In this document: positions 1 to 8,196 of the stretch, piece by piece
Position numbering within the stretch: position 1 is the stretch's first letter
Layout of the letters: every line of letters begins with the position of its first letter
Source of the DNA: Thermoguttaceae bacterium
GTDB taxonomy: Bacteria > Planctomycetota > Planctomycetia > Pirellulales > Thermoguttaceae
Length of the DNA stretch: 42,319 bases
Direction: 5' to 3'
NCBI GenBank assembly: GCA_029975295.1
Contig: JARKPK010000079.1
Location: forward strand, 1-42,319
Position numbers and translations under genes: made by a program
Notes under the pieces: generated by a model
What the model was told of the DNA's origin: nothing
Database searches by the model: none
Seen by the model: only the letters and a program-made list of their open reading frames with translations

Positions 1-585
1 TTCGCCGAAGATGTACGCCTGGTCCGCCGAGCCAGTGGCCAAGTTGCGGAAGCCCAGCGGGCCGTTGCTTTCGTCGCCATAGGCGTTGACGAACAGGCCG
101 CCGCTGAGCCAACCGCCGACGGTGATGTCGCGCGAACGCAGAGCGCAGGGCAGCGGCAGCGTCCACGGATCGGCCAGCGTGCCGCAACGGCACCAACGGC
201 AGGTCCGCTCGCGGCAGCCCGCGCCGCCGCAGCCCGCCTCGCCGCACGTCGGATCGCAGACAATCTCTTCCGGACCGCAACCGCACGTCGGGTCGCAGGC
301 CGAAGGTACGACCGTCGTACTCGCAGCGCCCGGCATTTTCTGCGGCTGCTTCGCCGCGGCGCCGTACCCCGGATCGGGAAGCGGCGCGGCCTCCTCGGGC
401 GTAAATGGCGATTGCGCCGGTTGCAGGCGGACGAGTCGCGCCGAAGCCGAAGTCTGCACCACTCCCTCGCTCGGCTCAGACCACGCGGCGGCATAGCCCG
501 CCGAGCCTTGCCCAAGCGCGGTGGCCGAGGCCAAGACAACCGTACACAAGGCGGTTGCCGTCGAAACGAACAGTGAACGAGTCAT
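1..585 (-). CDS. Beta-barrel porin-2 (BBP2)-like outer membrane protein, N-terminal part
   Basis: The frame is open from an ATG at 585-583 to the window edge, so only the first 195 codons are present. A GGAG ribosome site lies just upstream of the ATG. The N-terminus is a signal peptide (MTRSLFVSTATALCTVVLAS, then an ALGQG cleavage region). A low-complexity stretch and a Cys-rich segment with CDPTCG repeated twice follow. The last visible part reads GGWLSGGLFVNAYGDESNGP and then FRNLATG, which resembles the opening strands of the porin-like BBP2/OmpL-type barrels abundant in planctomycetes. The barrel itself is outside the window, so the family call is an inference; the exported nature is clear. 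The Cys-rich linker of roughly 40 residues between signal and barrel may form disulphides or bind metal. Confidence 0.65.
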   Translation of the reverse strand, partial: MTRSLFVSTATALCTVVLASATALGQGSAGYAAAWSEPSEGVVQTSASARLVRLQPAQSPFTPEEAAPLPDPGYGAAAKQPQKMPGAASTTVVPSACDPTCGCGPEEIVCDPTCGEAGCGGAGCRERTCRWCRCGTLADPWTLPLPCALRSRDITVGGWLSGGLFVNAYGDESNGPLGFRNLATGSADQAYIFGE

Positions 586-1026
586 TCCTACGTCTCCTGT
601 ACTGATCGGTCGCCGAAGCCGCTCTGTCCCCCATCCGACAAATAACCGGCAACTTCGGAATCCTCCGAACTGTCGATAGGACTGATCGGAAACGCAGATT
701 CATCAAAATCACTTTCTTAGGAACCGCAGGAATACTTTGCGCCTTCTTCCCATCCTCACGGCATTAACCACAGAATACAATCGCGACCGCAACCGCCCAT
801 CCTTCCCCAATCTCCAGAACACCCAATTGATCCGCCGATGGGTCATTCCCGGATTGCAGACCAAGAAAAAACGACCGGCCGCTGCGCAACAATGCCGCGC
901 GGCGGCCGGTCTGAATACGAACGATTCGCAAGGCTCGATGGCTTGCGGCAACCGGGCCGGCGCCCAAGCGAAACAGGCCTTAGGCCGGCTTCGCCACGGG
1001 CGGCTTTACCCAACGTGCAAACCTTT
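586..1026. other. Intergenic region with the upstream gene's terminator and the porin leader
   Basis: No supported gene lies in these 441 bases. The right half holds the intrinsic terminator of the oxidoreductase gene (866-911); the left half must hold the promoter of the porin gene, but I see no convincing -35/-10 pair. Short frames on both strands here lack ribosome sites and family features. Confidence 0.6.
866..911 (-). terminator. Rho-independent terminator of the Gfo/Idh/MocA gene
   Basis: The arms 873-882 (GACCGGCCGC) and 902-911 (GCGGCCGGTC) are perfectly complementary and extend inward by a G-T wobble and four more pairs, giving a stem of about 15 bp with a 9-nt loop. On the minus strand it is followed by six T (plus-strand A run 866-871). 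It lies about 115 bases past the stop codon at 1027. This is the most canonical intrinsic terminator in the window. Confidence 0.8.
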
Positions 1027-2301
1027 CTAGTAGGCCTTGTAAACCCCGGGGATCGGCATCGGATAGTTGCCGTCCTTGTCGGGCACCACGCGGGGCGTTG
1101 CGTCCCAGGCCAGCTTTTCGGGCTGCTCATCCGGCCCCTTGGCCACCGCCTCGTCCCACTTGACCACTTGGCCCGAGTAGGTCGCCATGCGTCCCAAAAC
1201 GGCCGTCATGCTGCTGGTCGCGCCGAACCACCCTTCGTTGTACTTGGTGTTGTTCTTGATCGCGGTGATCAGTTCCAAGTGTTCTTGCTGGTAGGGGCCG
1301 AACGGGAGCTTCGGCCCGCCGCCCGCGGTGGCGCCGCCCGAGCCCTTGGTGCCGTGAATGTGTTCGGAAACGCTCGACCAAGTGCCCGGCTGCTGGCGGC
1401 ACTGGCTGAACATCTTCACGCCGTTCTTGTAAGTGAATTCGACGAAGTGATGATCGAAGATCTGGCTCTCGTTGCGGCGCTTGCGAACCTGGCAGCCGCC
1501 CATGCCGTTGGCCTCGATCGGGTGATCGCCGACGATCCAGTTGCTGACGTCGATATTGTGAACATGCTGTTCGACAATGTTGTCGCCGCCAGTCCACACG
1601 AAGTGATACCAGTTCTTCACCTGGAACTGCATCTCGCTTTCGCCCGGGCTTCGCCCGCGCAGCCAGATGTCGCCGCCGTTCCAATAGACGCGAGTGAAGA
1701 GTACGTCGCCGTACTTGCCGTTCTTGATTTCCTCGACGCCTTTGATGTAGTCCGCCTGATGGTGCCGCTGCAAGCCGACGCCCACCTTCAACCCTTTCTC
1801 ATCGGCCAATTTGCAGGCCTCAACCAGCAACCGATAGCCCGGCGCATCGGTGCAGCAGGGCTTTTCCATGAACACGTGCTTGCCGGCCTTGATCGCAGCC
1901 ATGAAATGCACCGGGCGAAATCCCGGAGGAGCGGCCATCACGACCATGTCCACGCCGGCATCGATCGCTTTTTGATAAGCGTCCAGCCCGGAGAACACTC
2001 GGTCGGGCGTCACATCGACCTTGTCGGGATGGTTCTTCTTCAACTGATTCAACGCGCCTTTCGCCCGATCTTCGAAGGCGTCGGCCACGGCCACCAGTTT
2101 CACGTTCTGCCCAACGCTCATGCAGTCGTTGGCGGCGCCGGTTCCGCGGCCGCCGGCGCCGATCAGCGCGAAGCGAATCACATCGGACCCGGCCGCGTGA
2201 ACCGAACGCGCCAGGCTCAATCCGCCGGCCAGCACAATTCCGGCCGCCGACGATTTCTTCAAGAAGTCCCGCCGTGGGCTGCAATTACTCGTACCAGACA
2301 T
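1027..2301 (-). CDS. Tat-exported Gfo/Idh/MocA family NAD(P)-dependent oxidoreductase
   Basis: The protein has 424 residues. The start at 2301 is chosen because it gives a compact twin-arginine signal (RRDFLKKS at residues 10-17, hydrophobic core, ARSVHA cleavage region) and has GGGAG upstream; an in-frame start 13 codons earlier would bury the signal. Residues 44-55 carry the Rossmann motif ALIGAGGRGTGA, and residues 146-148 the EKP motif typical of the family. The C-terminal half matches the usual Gfo/Idh/MocA alpha/beta dimerisation domain. Planctomycetes encode dozens of such exported proteins, presumed to oxidise sugars or cyclitols in the periplasm with a cofactor bound before Tat export; the substrate cannot be read from sequence. 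It is downstream of and co-oriented with the FGE-like lipoprotein gene (109-base gap). Confidence 0.9.
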   Translation of the reverse strand: MSGTSNCSPRRDFLKKSSAAGIVLAGGLSLARSVHAAGSDVIRFALIGAGGRGTGAANDCMSVGQNVKLVAVADAFEDRAKGALNQLKKNHPDKVDVTPDRVFSGLDAYQKAIDAGVDMVVMAAPPGFRPVHFMAAIKAGKHVFMEKPCCTDAPGYRLLVEACKLADEKGLKVGVGLQRHHQADYIKGVEEIKNGKYGDVLFTRVYWNGGDIWLRGRSPGESEMQFQVKNWYHFVWTGGDNIVEQHVHNIDVSNWIVGDHPIEANGMGGCQVRKRRNESQIFDHHFVEFTYKNGVKMFSQCRQQPGTWSSVSEHIHGTKGSGGATAGGGPKLPFGPYQQEHLELITAIKNNTKYNEGWFGATSSMTAVLGRMATYSGQVVKWDEAVAKGPDEQPEKLAWDATPRVVPDKDGNYPMPIPGVYKAY

Positions 2302-2410
2302 CGTTGTAAACTCCCAAACAAAACGGGGTGAAACAAACACAAGTCAGACACACGAAACGCCACCGACGGCTGGATGTCGCCCAGTTGGTACGGCGGCCAA
2401 TCACCTCCGG

Positions 2411-3835
2411 CTACATCTTGCCCGCCTGGGCCTTGTCGTAGTCGAGGAACTCCTCGATCTGCTGATCGTCCAGTTCGAACAGCTTGGCCTCTTCCGGCGT
2501 TGGTGTTCGAAGCGGACGCACGACGCGGAAACCAACGAATGTCGCGTCGGTCAGATACCAAACGCTTTGCGGAATCTGGGGGTCTTGTTGCTTCCAGATC
2601 TTCTCCGAGGCCCGCCGAGCCGCCGAGCGCAAGGCCGGCGGTTCATCGTCCCAAGAGCCGCCCCGCACGACGCGGTCGAACTCGCGCGTACCGGGCACGA
2701 ACGGGTTTTTCGTCACCTTGCCGGCAAATTGCTTATAGGCGTCGGCCGCGTACTGGTCGAGCACCCACTCGGACACGTTGCCGTGCATGTCGTGCAGGCC
2801 CCACGGATTCGGCTTCTTTTGCCCAATCTTGTGATACTTGTCGTCGCTATTGTCGAGATGCCAGGCGTAGTCGTCCAGTTTCGACGGATCGTCGCCGAAA
2901 CTGTATGCCGTCGTTGTTCCCGCGCGGCAGGCGTATTCCCACTCGGCCTCAGTCGGCAAACGATAGTAGCGGCCCGTCTTGGCAGAGAGCCACTTGCAGT
3001 ACATCTTAGCCGACAACTGCGTCATGCAAATCGCCGGATAGCCGTCTTTGCCCATACTGAAGCTCATGTCGGTGTACGGGTTGGTCGGCATGGCAATCGC
3101 GTCGGCCACGTGGTCGTTTTCGGTCGGCTCTTGGTTCTTCAGCTTTCGGCGTTGAATGTCGAGCTTCAGGCACCAAAGCTCATACTCTTCCCACGTAACT
3201 TCGCACTTGCCCATCCAAAACGGCTCGATTTCGACCTCGTGCTGAGGCCCTTCGTCAGGCTTGCGTCCTTCCTCGGAGTCAGGGCTGCCCCGAAGGTATT
3301 TCCCGCCCTTGATCGGCACCATTTCGAACGTGACTTCCGCGCCCGAAATCGTCTCTTTGTACGGCTTCATCCCAGCTTCGTCGGAAGCCTCTGCGTCGGG
3401 ATTGCTCGTCGGCTTCACCGACTTGCCCAAGAAGGTCGGCGTCGGCTCCAGCGAAAGCTTGTGCTTCTCGGGAATCTCAATGCCGTTGGTCTTCGCCGGC
3501 ATCGCCGCCGGGCCGTCGCCCGCCTTCGGCTCGGCAGGCTTCTCTTCCGGTTTTGGTTCCGCCTTCGGCTCGGCGGGCTTCTCTTCCGGCTTCGGTTCCG
3601 CCTTCGGCTCCGCAGGCTTCGGTTCCGGCTTTGAAGGTTGCGGCTTTTCTTCTGTGGCCCCAGGCAGATCACCAGGCAATTGCACATCGACGGGCGAGGC
3701 CGCGGGCGGACCGTCACCCTTAGGCGGAGTGCCCGGCTTTTTCCCGTCGCCACAGCCGATCATCATGACCAAGCAGGCGGCCGACGCTGCGGTCAGAATC
3801 CCCATTCCGACCGCCCGAAAACAGATCGCTCTCAT
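2411..3835 (-). CDS. SUMF1/formylglycine-generating-enzyme-like lipoprotein with Pro-Glu-Lys repeats
   Basis: The product has 474 residues. The ATG at 3835 is chosen because it is preceded by AAGGAAG and directly begins a lipoprotein signal (hydrophobic run ending MMIGC, Cys 28). Residues about 67-105 are a repetitive Pro/Glu/Lys/Ala linker. Residues about 162-445 form a SUMF1-type domain: [19 protein letters not shown], then [15 protein letters not shown], then [21 protein letters not shown], and FVGFRVVR at the end. True formylglycine-generating enzymes have two active-site cysteines shortly after the RGGS motif; here that stretch ([13 protein letters not shown]) has none, so sulfatase-activating activity is unlikely. 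A binding or structural role at the membrane surface is an inference. It shares orientation with the oxidoreductase gene downstream. Confidence 0.85.
   Translation of the reverse strand: MRAICFRAVGMGILTAASAACLVMMIGCGDGKKPGTPPKGDGPPAASPVDVQLPGDLPGATEEKPQPSKPEPKPAEPKAEPKPEEKPAEPKAEPKPEEKPAEPKAGDGPAAMPAKTNGIEIPEKHKLSLEPTPTFLGKSVKPTSNPDAEASDEAGMKPYKETISGAEVTFEMVPIKGGKYLRGSPDSEEGRKPDEGPQHEVEIEPFWMGKCEVTWEEYELWCLKLDIQRRKLKNQEPTENDHVADAIAMPTNPYTDMSFSMGKDGYPAICMTQLSAKMYCKWLSAKTGRYYRLPTEAEWEYACRAGTTTAYSFGDDPSKLDDYAWHLDNSDDKYHKIGQKKPNPWGLHDMHGNVSEWVLDQYAADAYKQFAGKVTKNPFVPGTREFDRVVRGGSWDDEPPALRSAARRASEKIWKQQDPQIPQSVWYLTDATFVGFRVVRPLRTPTPEEAKLFELDDQQIEEFLDYDKAQAGKM
3518..3640 (-). repeat. 39-bp tandem repeat encoding a Pro/Glu/Lys/Ala linker
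   Basis: Two full 39-bp units (3541-3579 and 3580-3618), differing at few bases, are flanked by partial units. They encode repeats of [13 protein letters not shown], a charged spacer between the lipid anchor and the folded domain of the surrounding gene. Unit number may vary between strains by slippage. Confidence 0.85.
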
Positions 3836-4502
3836 TCCTCTTGCTTCCTTCCAAAAAACAGGGGGACGATATTGATACACAAAACTCGGGAATCGGAAAC
3901 CCGTCTCCCGGTTCTTCAGTTTCCGCGCGTCGGCCGGTCGGTGGGAAGGTATCAAACAGCCAACATCAGGAAGGTGTACGGGCAATCAACCTGCCCGAAG
4001 CACGCGCAGGCCCAACGCATCTTGCCCGAAGCTCGCAAAGCTTGCTGTGTAGACGGGTATTGTAGATGACGATTGGTGCGACTGCAACTATCGAGCATGC
4101 ACCGGCCCGACTGTTGCCAGCTCCCCACCAAGTTCGACCGTCGGGCAGCGTGCGACAGGAGCACAGACCGACGCCGAGTGTTCGGCCTCGTCGTCCGCGC
4201 CGGTCGATGGTCTTCTCACAGCGCAAAGGCAACCGAGCAGCGTGGCCCAGACCATTCCAGCATTCCGACCGCGCGAGGCGCGCAACTCCATGGGTTCTTT
4301 CGGCTTGCCCACCCTGGGCCTGGCCGACCGGCTTGGTTGGCCCCGCCCCTCGTCCCGTTGCCCAAAAACGCCGCCGGGCCCCTCATAGACGGGCCCAGGG
4401 GGATCTGGTACACTAACCCGTTTTAGCGCATTGACTTACTGGCCAATCCTCACGGTTGGCATCGAGTCGTTCTGGTAGTATCCCGCAATTCTCGGTGGAA
4501 TC
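3836..4502. other. Divergent intergenic region between the FGE-like gene and tpiA
   Basis: No supported gene lies in these 667 bases. The region must contain promoters for both flanking genes; a candidate for tpiA is at 4386-4414. It also carries GCAATCAACCTGC at 3982-3994, a near-copy of a motif seen at 29796 and 41016, and a GGGCCC hairpin (4376-4381 with 4391-4396) overlapping the candidate promoter. Short frames here lack ribosome sites or recognisable composition. Confidence 0.55.
4386..4414 (+). promoter_or_regulatory. Possible sigma70-type promoter for tpiA
   Basis: TAGACG (4386-4391) and TACACT (4409-4414), 17 bases apart, each match consensus at four of six positions, predicting transcription start near 4421, about 80 bases before the tpiA ATG. 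The -35 element lies in the loop of a GGGCCC hairpin. This is weak evidence in a GC-rich genome. Confidence 0.3.
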
Positions 4503-5264
4503 ATGTCGCGAAGACCATTCATTGCCGGTAACTGGAAGATGAACCTCGACCGAACTGCCGCGGTGCAGTTGGCCCAGGCCGTTGTCAACGCCGCAAAAGA
4601 CCTCGACAACGTGGACTTGGCGATTTGCCCCCCGTTCGTATATCTCGACGCAGTTCGGCAAGTTGTCGCGGGCTCAAAAATCGCTTTGGGCGCGCAAGAC
4701 ATGTACCACGAGGCCAATGGCGCCTTCACCGGCGAGATTAGCGCTTCGATGCTTTGCGATTTGAAGTGCCGTTACGTGATTCTCGGGCATAGCGAGCGGC
4801 GCCATGTGCTTGGTGAAACCGACGAAGCGATCAACCGGAAGGTGGCGGCGGCATTGGCGGCCGGCCTGACTCCGATCGTTTGCGTCGGCGAGCTGCTCTC
4901 GGAACGCGAATCGGGCAAAACCAATGAGGTGATTCAGCGACAGTTCGAGCAATCGCTCAAGGGCCTCACTGCCGAGCAAATGACGAAAACGGTCATCGCC
5001 TACGAGCCCGTCTGGGCGATTGGAACGGGCAAGGTCGCCACGCCGCAGCAGGCCGAAGACGTGCATCTTCAGCTTCGCAGCCTGATTGCAAAACGCTATA
5101 ATTCGCAGGTGGCCGAGCAAGTGTGCATTCAATACGGCGGCAGCGTCAAGCCGGAAAACGCGGCGGAACTGCTGCGCCAGCCCGACATCGACGGCGCGCT
5201 TGTGGGCGGGGCCAGTCTCAAGGCCGACCAGTTCCTGGGCATCGCGGCCGGCGCCAAGAAATAG
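4503..5264 (+). CDS. tpiA: Triosephosphate isomerase
   Basis: This glycolytic and gluconeogenic enzyme interconverts dihydroxyacetone phosphate and glyceraldehyde 3-phosphate in the cytoplasm. The 253-residue length is normal. Catalytic residues are in place: Asn10 and Lys12 in FIAGNWKMN, His96 in GHSERR, and Glu168 in AYEPVWAIGTGK, which also begins the flexible lid loop (171-180). The phosphate-binding GALVGGASL lies near the C-terminus. The ATG has GGTGGA just upstream. secG begins 11 bases after the stop, so the two are very likely co-transcribed, a common arrangement because both are constitutively needed. Confidence 0.98.
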   Translation: MSRRPFIAGNWKMNLDRTAAVQLAQAVVNAAKDLDNVDLAICPPFVYLDAVRQVVAGSKIALGAQDMYHEANGAFTGEISASMLCDLKCRYVILGHSERRHVLGETDEAINRKVAAALAAGLTPIVCVGELLSERESGKTNEVIQRQFEQSLKGLTAEQMTKTVIAYEPVWAIGTGKVATPQQAEDVHLQLRSLIAKRYNSQVAEQVCIQYGGSVKPENAAELLRQPDIDGALVGGASLKADQFLGIAAGAKK

Positions 5265-5275
5265 GAATTAATGTT

Positions 5276-5638
5276 ATGTCGAACCTGTTGATGGTGTTGA
5301 TGCTGTTCAGCGCCTTGCTGCTCATCTTGTTGGTGTTGATCCAACGAGGCAAAGGCGGCGGCTTGGCCGGAGCGCTAGGCGGCATGGGCGGGCAAAGCGC
5401 CTTCGGCACGAAGGCGGGCGATGTCTTCACGCGTATTACCATCGGGCTCGCGACCGTTTGGATCATCCTCTGCCTGGTGGCCGTCAAGTCGTTCAGCACG
5501 AGCAGCCAGCGGATCGATCGAACGGGCCTCGGCGGCGAAGCGCCCGTGCAAGAGGGATTCAGCGCGCCGGCGGAAAAACCCGATGGCGCCGGTGCGCCCG
5601 CGGGGGCGGAAAAGCCGGCCGACGCTCCCGCGAAGTGA
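5276..5638 (+). CDS. secG: Preprotein translocase subunit SecG
   Basis: SecG is the small accessory subunit of the SecYEG channel in the inner membrane. The 120-residue product has two hydrophobic segments (about 3-22 and 49-68) separated by the family's Gly-rich loop (QRGKGGGLAGALGGMGGQSAFG) and the FTRIT motif. A 45-residue Ala/Pro/Glu-rich tail follows, longer than in the classic 110-residue proteins mainly through this low-complexity end. The start at 5276 is chosen over upstream in-frame codons, which lie inside tpiA, because it begins directly with the first membrane segment. Confidence 0.95.
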   Translation: MSNLLMVLMLFSALLLILLVLIQRGKGGGLAGALGGMGGQSAFGTKAGDVFTRITIGLATVWIILCLVAVKSFSTSSQRIDRTGLGGEAPVQEGFSAPAEKPDGAGAPAGAEKPADAPAK

Positions 5639-5679
5639 CGCCCTGATTGTTCACCAAGCGAGCGTTGCCGGAAATCGAG

Positions 5680-5755
5680 GATGAGCGGCGCCTTGCCGGC
5701 TGTTCGCCAAGGCGTCTTGGCCGCCGACTGCGATTGTCGTTGCGGCCCGCTCATC
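5680..5755 (+). ncRNA. Candidate structured RNA: three-way junction between secG and yicC
   Basis: A 76-base segment folds on paper into a complete three-way junction. P1 is nine pairs (5680-5688 GATGAGCGG with 5747-5755 CCGCTCATC). P2 starts at the next base: seven pairs (5689-5695 CGCCTTG with 5708-5714 CAAGGCG), 12-nt loop. After a 5-nt linker, P3 has five pairs (5720-5724 with 5742-5746), a 2-nt bulge and four more (5725-5728 with 5736-5739), closing a 7-nt loop. P3 ends exactly where the 3' arm of P1 begins. No coding potential or T-run accompanies it. It lies 42 bases after the secG stop and 132 before the yicC start. Strand is uncertain, since a DNA cruciform or the reverse transcript would look alike. 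Confidence 0.5.
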
Positions 5756-5887
5756 ACCGCGGCGATAGACGACTGATGGGTGGCGCCTCGAACGGCCGAT
5801 AACCTGCCGCGGCGGCCTGAACCCGCACCGACCCTTTCTCTCAGTAAACAGCCGCAGACCCCAGCGATCAGAGAGCGAGAGCGAATC

Positions 5888-6772
5888 GTGTTGTTGAGCA
5901 TGACTGGCTTTGGCGAAGCTCGCTGCCAATACGAAGGGTTGGCGGTGGTGGTCGAGGTCCGCAGCATCAACAGCCGGTTTCTCAAGGTCAGCGTTCGCAC
6001 CAGCGATGGGTTCGGCGGTCTCGAACCTCACATCGAATCGCTGGTGCGCAGCGGCGTGAAACGGGGCGCCATCCAAGTCGCCGTTCGCATCGAACGTCTG
6101 CACTCGCCGGACGATTATCGAATCAACGTCGGCGTGCTCGCCGGTTATCGGCGCCAGATCGCCGCGTTGGCGGCCGCCGATCCCTCGCTGGGCGCCGTTT
6201 CCTTAGACACGCTGCTCGCTCTGCCGGGCGCTGTGGAGGAGACCGGCGCGCTGGCCCATCGCGCCAGCGATGATTGGCCCGCGATCGAAGCAGCCGTTCG
6301 CGAGGCGATTGACGCGTTGACCGCCATGCGAGCGGGCGAAGGCCGCGCCATGGAGATCAGCCTCCGTGAGAATCTCGCTGCCATCGCGGCTGCCGTCTCG
6401 GAAGTTGAGCGTAGAGCCCCGCTGGTGGTCGAGGCGTATCGGGCGCGGATTGAGGAACGGCTCAACAAACTGATGGCCGGCTTCGAACGCGCGGTGGAAC
6501 CGAGCGACATTGTACGAGAGGTCGGGCTGATGGCCGACCGCGCCGACATTTCGGAAGAGGTCGTTCGGCTTCGCAGTCACGTCGAACAGTTCCTCGCAAC
6601 AATGGACTTGCCCGAAAGCGCCGGTCGAAAGTTGGAATTCCTCACCCAAGAGATGTTCCGCGAAGCGAATACCATCGGGTCGAAGGCAGGCGATTTGGAA
6701 ATCTCTCGCCATGTGATTGAGATCAAGGCGGCCATCGAGCGGATTCGCGAGATGGTCCAGAACGTGGAATGA
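5888..6772 (+). CDS. yicC: YicC-family endoribonuclease
   Basis: The product has 294 residues, the usual family length. The GTG at 5888 is preferred because it gives the family's normal opening (MLLSMTGFGEA); the longer frame from 5780 adds unrelated residues. The N-terminal YicC domain has RSINSRFLKV, and the C-terminal DUF1732 part has FLTQEMFREANTIGSKAGD, near-diagnostic of the family, ending [17 protein letters not shown]. coli YicC is an endoribonuclease of a metal-dependent type; the role here is inferred from the family. The stop overlaps the start of gmk (ATGA at 6769-6772), implying translational coupling. The order yicC-gmk-rpoZ-coaBC is conserved in many bacterial phyla. Confidence 0.95.
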   Translation: MLLSMTGFGEARCQYEGLAVVVEVRSINSRFLKVSVRTSDGFGGLEPHIESLVRSGVKRGAIQVAVRIERLHSPDDYRINVGVLAGYRRQIAALAAADPSLGAVSLDTLLALPGAVEETGALAHRASDDWPAIEAAVREAIDALTAMRAGEGRAMEISLRENLAAIAAAVSEVERRAPLVVEAYRARIEERLNKLMAGFERAVEPSDIVREVGLMADRADISEEVVRLRSHVEQFLATMDLPESAGRKLEFLTQEMFREANTIGSKAGDLEISRHVIEIKAAIERIREMVQNVE

Positions 6773-7344
6773 GCACACAAGGGCGATTGGTCATCGTCTC
6801 TGGCCCGTCGGGCGCGGGCAAAACGACGGTCGTGCAACGGGTGTTTCAGCGGAGCGGCATTCCGCTGGCGACGGCCGTAACGGCGACCACACGGTTGCCC
6901 CGCGCCGGCGAACGCGACGGCATCGACTACCACTTCCTTTCGCCCGAAGAGTTCGCCCGTCGCCGCAAGAATGGCGAATTCCTGGAAACGTGCGAAGTGT
7001 TCGGCAAAGGCGTGTGGTACGGGACTCCGCGTTCCGAGGTGGAATCAAGACTGCGAACCGGAAGTTGGGTATTATTGAATATTGACGTCGACGGCGCCGC
7101 GGAAGTGATGAGCCAGTTCCCCGATGCCATATCGATCTTCATCAGTCCGGGCGACGAAGCCGAACTCGAGCGACGTTTGCGACATCGCGGCACCGATAGC
7201 GAAGAATCGATCCGCCGCCGCCTGCAACGAGCGCGTTACGAAATGACCCAGGCCGGCCAATACCGCCATGTCGTGGTCAACGACGATGTCGAACGGGCCG
7301 CCGACGAGATCAGCCGCATACTCAGGAAGTACCAGGAGGCATGA
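6769..7344 (+). CDS. gmk: Guanylate kinase
   Basis: It phosphorylates GMP to GDP with ATP in the cytoplasm. The 191-residue product has the P-loop SGPSGAGKT (11-19), the GMP-binding segment with [19 protein letters not shown], and the [10 protein letters not shown] motif. NIDVDGA takes the place of the usual DIDVQGA, and [17 protein letters not shown] forms the lid. The start overlaps the yicC stop by four bases. Confidence 0.97.
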   Translation: MSTQGRLVIVSGPSGAGKTTVVQRVFQRSGIPLATAVTATTRLPRAGERDGIDYHFLSPEEFARRRKNGEFLETCEVFGKGVWYGTPRSEVESRLRTGSWVLLNIDVDGAAEVMSQFPDAISIFISPGDEAELERRLRHRGTDSEESIRRRLQRARYEMTQAGQYRHVVVNDDVERAADEISRILRKYQEA

Positions 7345-7348
7345 AAGC

Positions 7349-7609
7349 ATGTACGATGAATTGCGTGAAGAAGAAATCATCAAGAAGGTCGGCGGACGGT
7401 TCAAGCTTTCGACGCTCATCCAAAAGCGCCTCGTGGCGTTGAACTCCGGCGCCCGTCCCCTGGTCGATTTGCCGGGGGCCGACAAAATGCAGATCGTCAT
7501 TCAAGAGATCCTGCAAGACAAGATCTATCTCGACACCGAACTGAACGTTCAGACTCGCGGCGCCGGCCAGCCGGTCGGCCCGCCGGAGCTGGACTTGTCG
7601 AACCTGTAG
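7349..7609 (+). CDS. rpoZ: DNA-directed RNA polymerase subunit omega
   Basis: The 86-residue product assists assembly of the beta' subunit. It shows the omega core [20 protein letters not shown] followed by a short acidic stretch. The ATG at 7349 lies four bases after the gmk stop and uses the GGAGG inside the end of gmk, so translation is coupled. Position after gmk matches the conserved order in other bacteria and supports the call despite the small size. Confidence 0.92.
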   Translation: MYDELREEEIIKKVGGRFKLSTLIQKRLVALNSGARPLVDLPGADKMQIVIQEILQDKIYLDTELNVQTRGAGQPVGPPELDLSNL

Positions 7610-7628
7610 GTTTCTTGCGAGCGGACTT

Positions 7629-8180
7629 ATGCAAGGCCGTGAGCTTCTCATCGGTGTTTGCGGCGGCATCGCCGCCTACAAGACGGCGTTTCTCGTCAGC
7701 AAACTGGTTCAGGCCGGCGCGGGCGTGACCGTGGTGATGACACAGTCGGCCACGGAATTGGTGGGCCCGAAAACGTTTGAGGCGCTGACCGGACGGCCCG
7801 TCGGACTCGACGTTTTCGGCCTGGGGGCCCACCCGCACATCGAGCCGGCGAGGCGGGCCGAGTTGTTCTGCGTGGCCCCGGCGACCGCAAATGTCATTGC
7901 CAAGGCGGCCGGTGGATTGGCCGACGATCTGTTGACGACTTTGCTCTTGGCGTTTGAGGGGCCGGTGCTGATGGCGCCGGCCATGAATGCCGCCATGTGG
8001 CGCAAGCCCGCCGTCCAACGCAACTGCCGTCGCCTGATCGATGACGGCTTCGTTCTCGTTGAGCCGGAAGAGGGTTATCTCAGTTGCGGGGAGTGCGGCA
8101 CGGGCCGCATGGCCGATCCGCAGCGGATCTTTCAAGTCATCGAGCACACCCTCGCCGGCCGACGGACGCCCGACCGGTGA
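7629..8180 (+). CDS. coaC: Phosphopantothenoylcysteine decarboxylase (CoaC)
   Basis: This FMN-dependent enzyme of coenzyme A synthesis decarboxylates 4'-phosphopantothenoylcysteine. The 183 residues cover only the flavoprotein half of the CoaBC protein: GVCGGIAAYK (N-terminal FMN site), His70 at the position of the catalytic histidine, APATAN (83-88), the PAMN motif (117-120), and Cys153 in SCGECGTGRM at the place of the catalytic cysteine of the substrate clamp. The frame stops at 8180 where fused CoaBC proteins continue into the ligase. The ligase half follows in another frame, 16 bases downstream. Confidence 0.93.
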   Translation: MQGRELLIGVCGGIAAYKTAFLVSKLVQAGAGVTVVMTQSATELVGPKTFEALTGRPVGLDVFGLGAHPHIEPARRAELFCVAPATANVIAKAAGGLADDLLTTLLLAFEGPVLMAPAMNAAMWRKPAVQRNCRRLIDDGFVLVEPEEGYLSCGECGTGRMADPQRIFQVIEHTLAGRRTPDR

Positions 8181-8196
8181 TAGAGACCGTTCTGCC

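Noticed and set aside
838-2331. 497-codon plus-strand frame opposite the oxidoreductase gene
   Set aside because: Antisense shadow; the minus strand has the complete Gfo/Idh/MocA motifs.
5680-5755. Hammerhead ribozyme suggested by a GATGAG near a three-way junction
   Set aside because: The conserved CTGATGA and GAAAC core bases are not both present; reported only as an unidentified fold.
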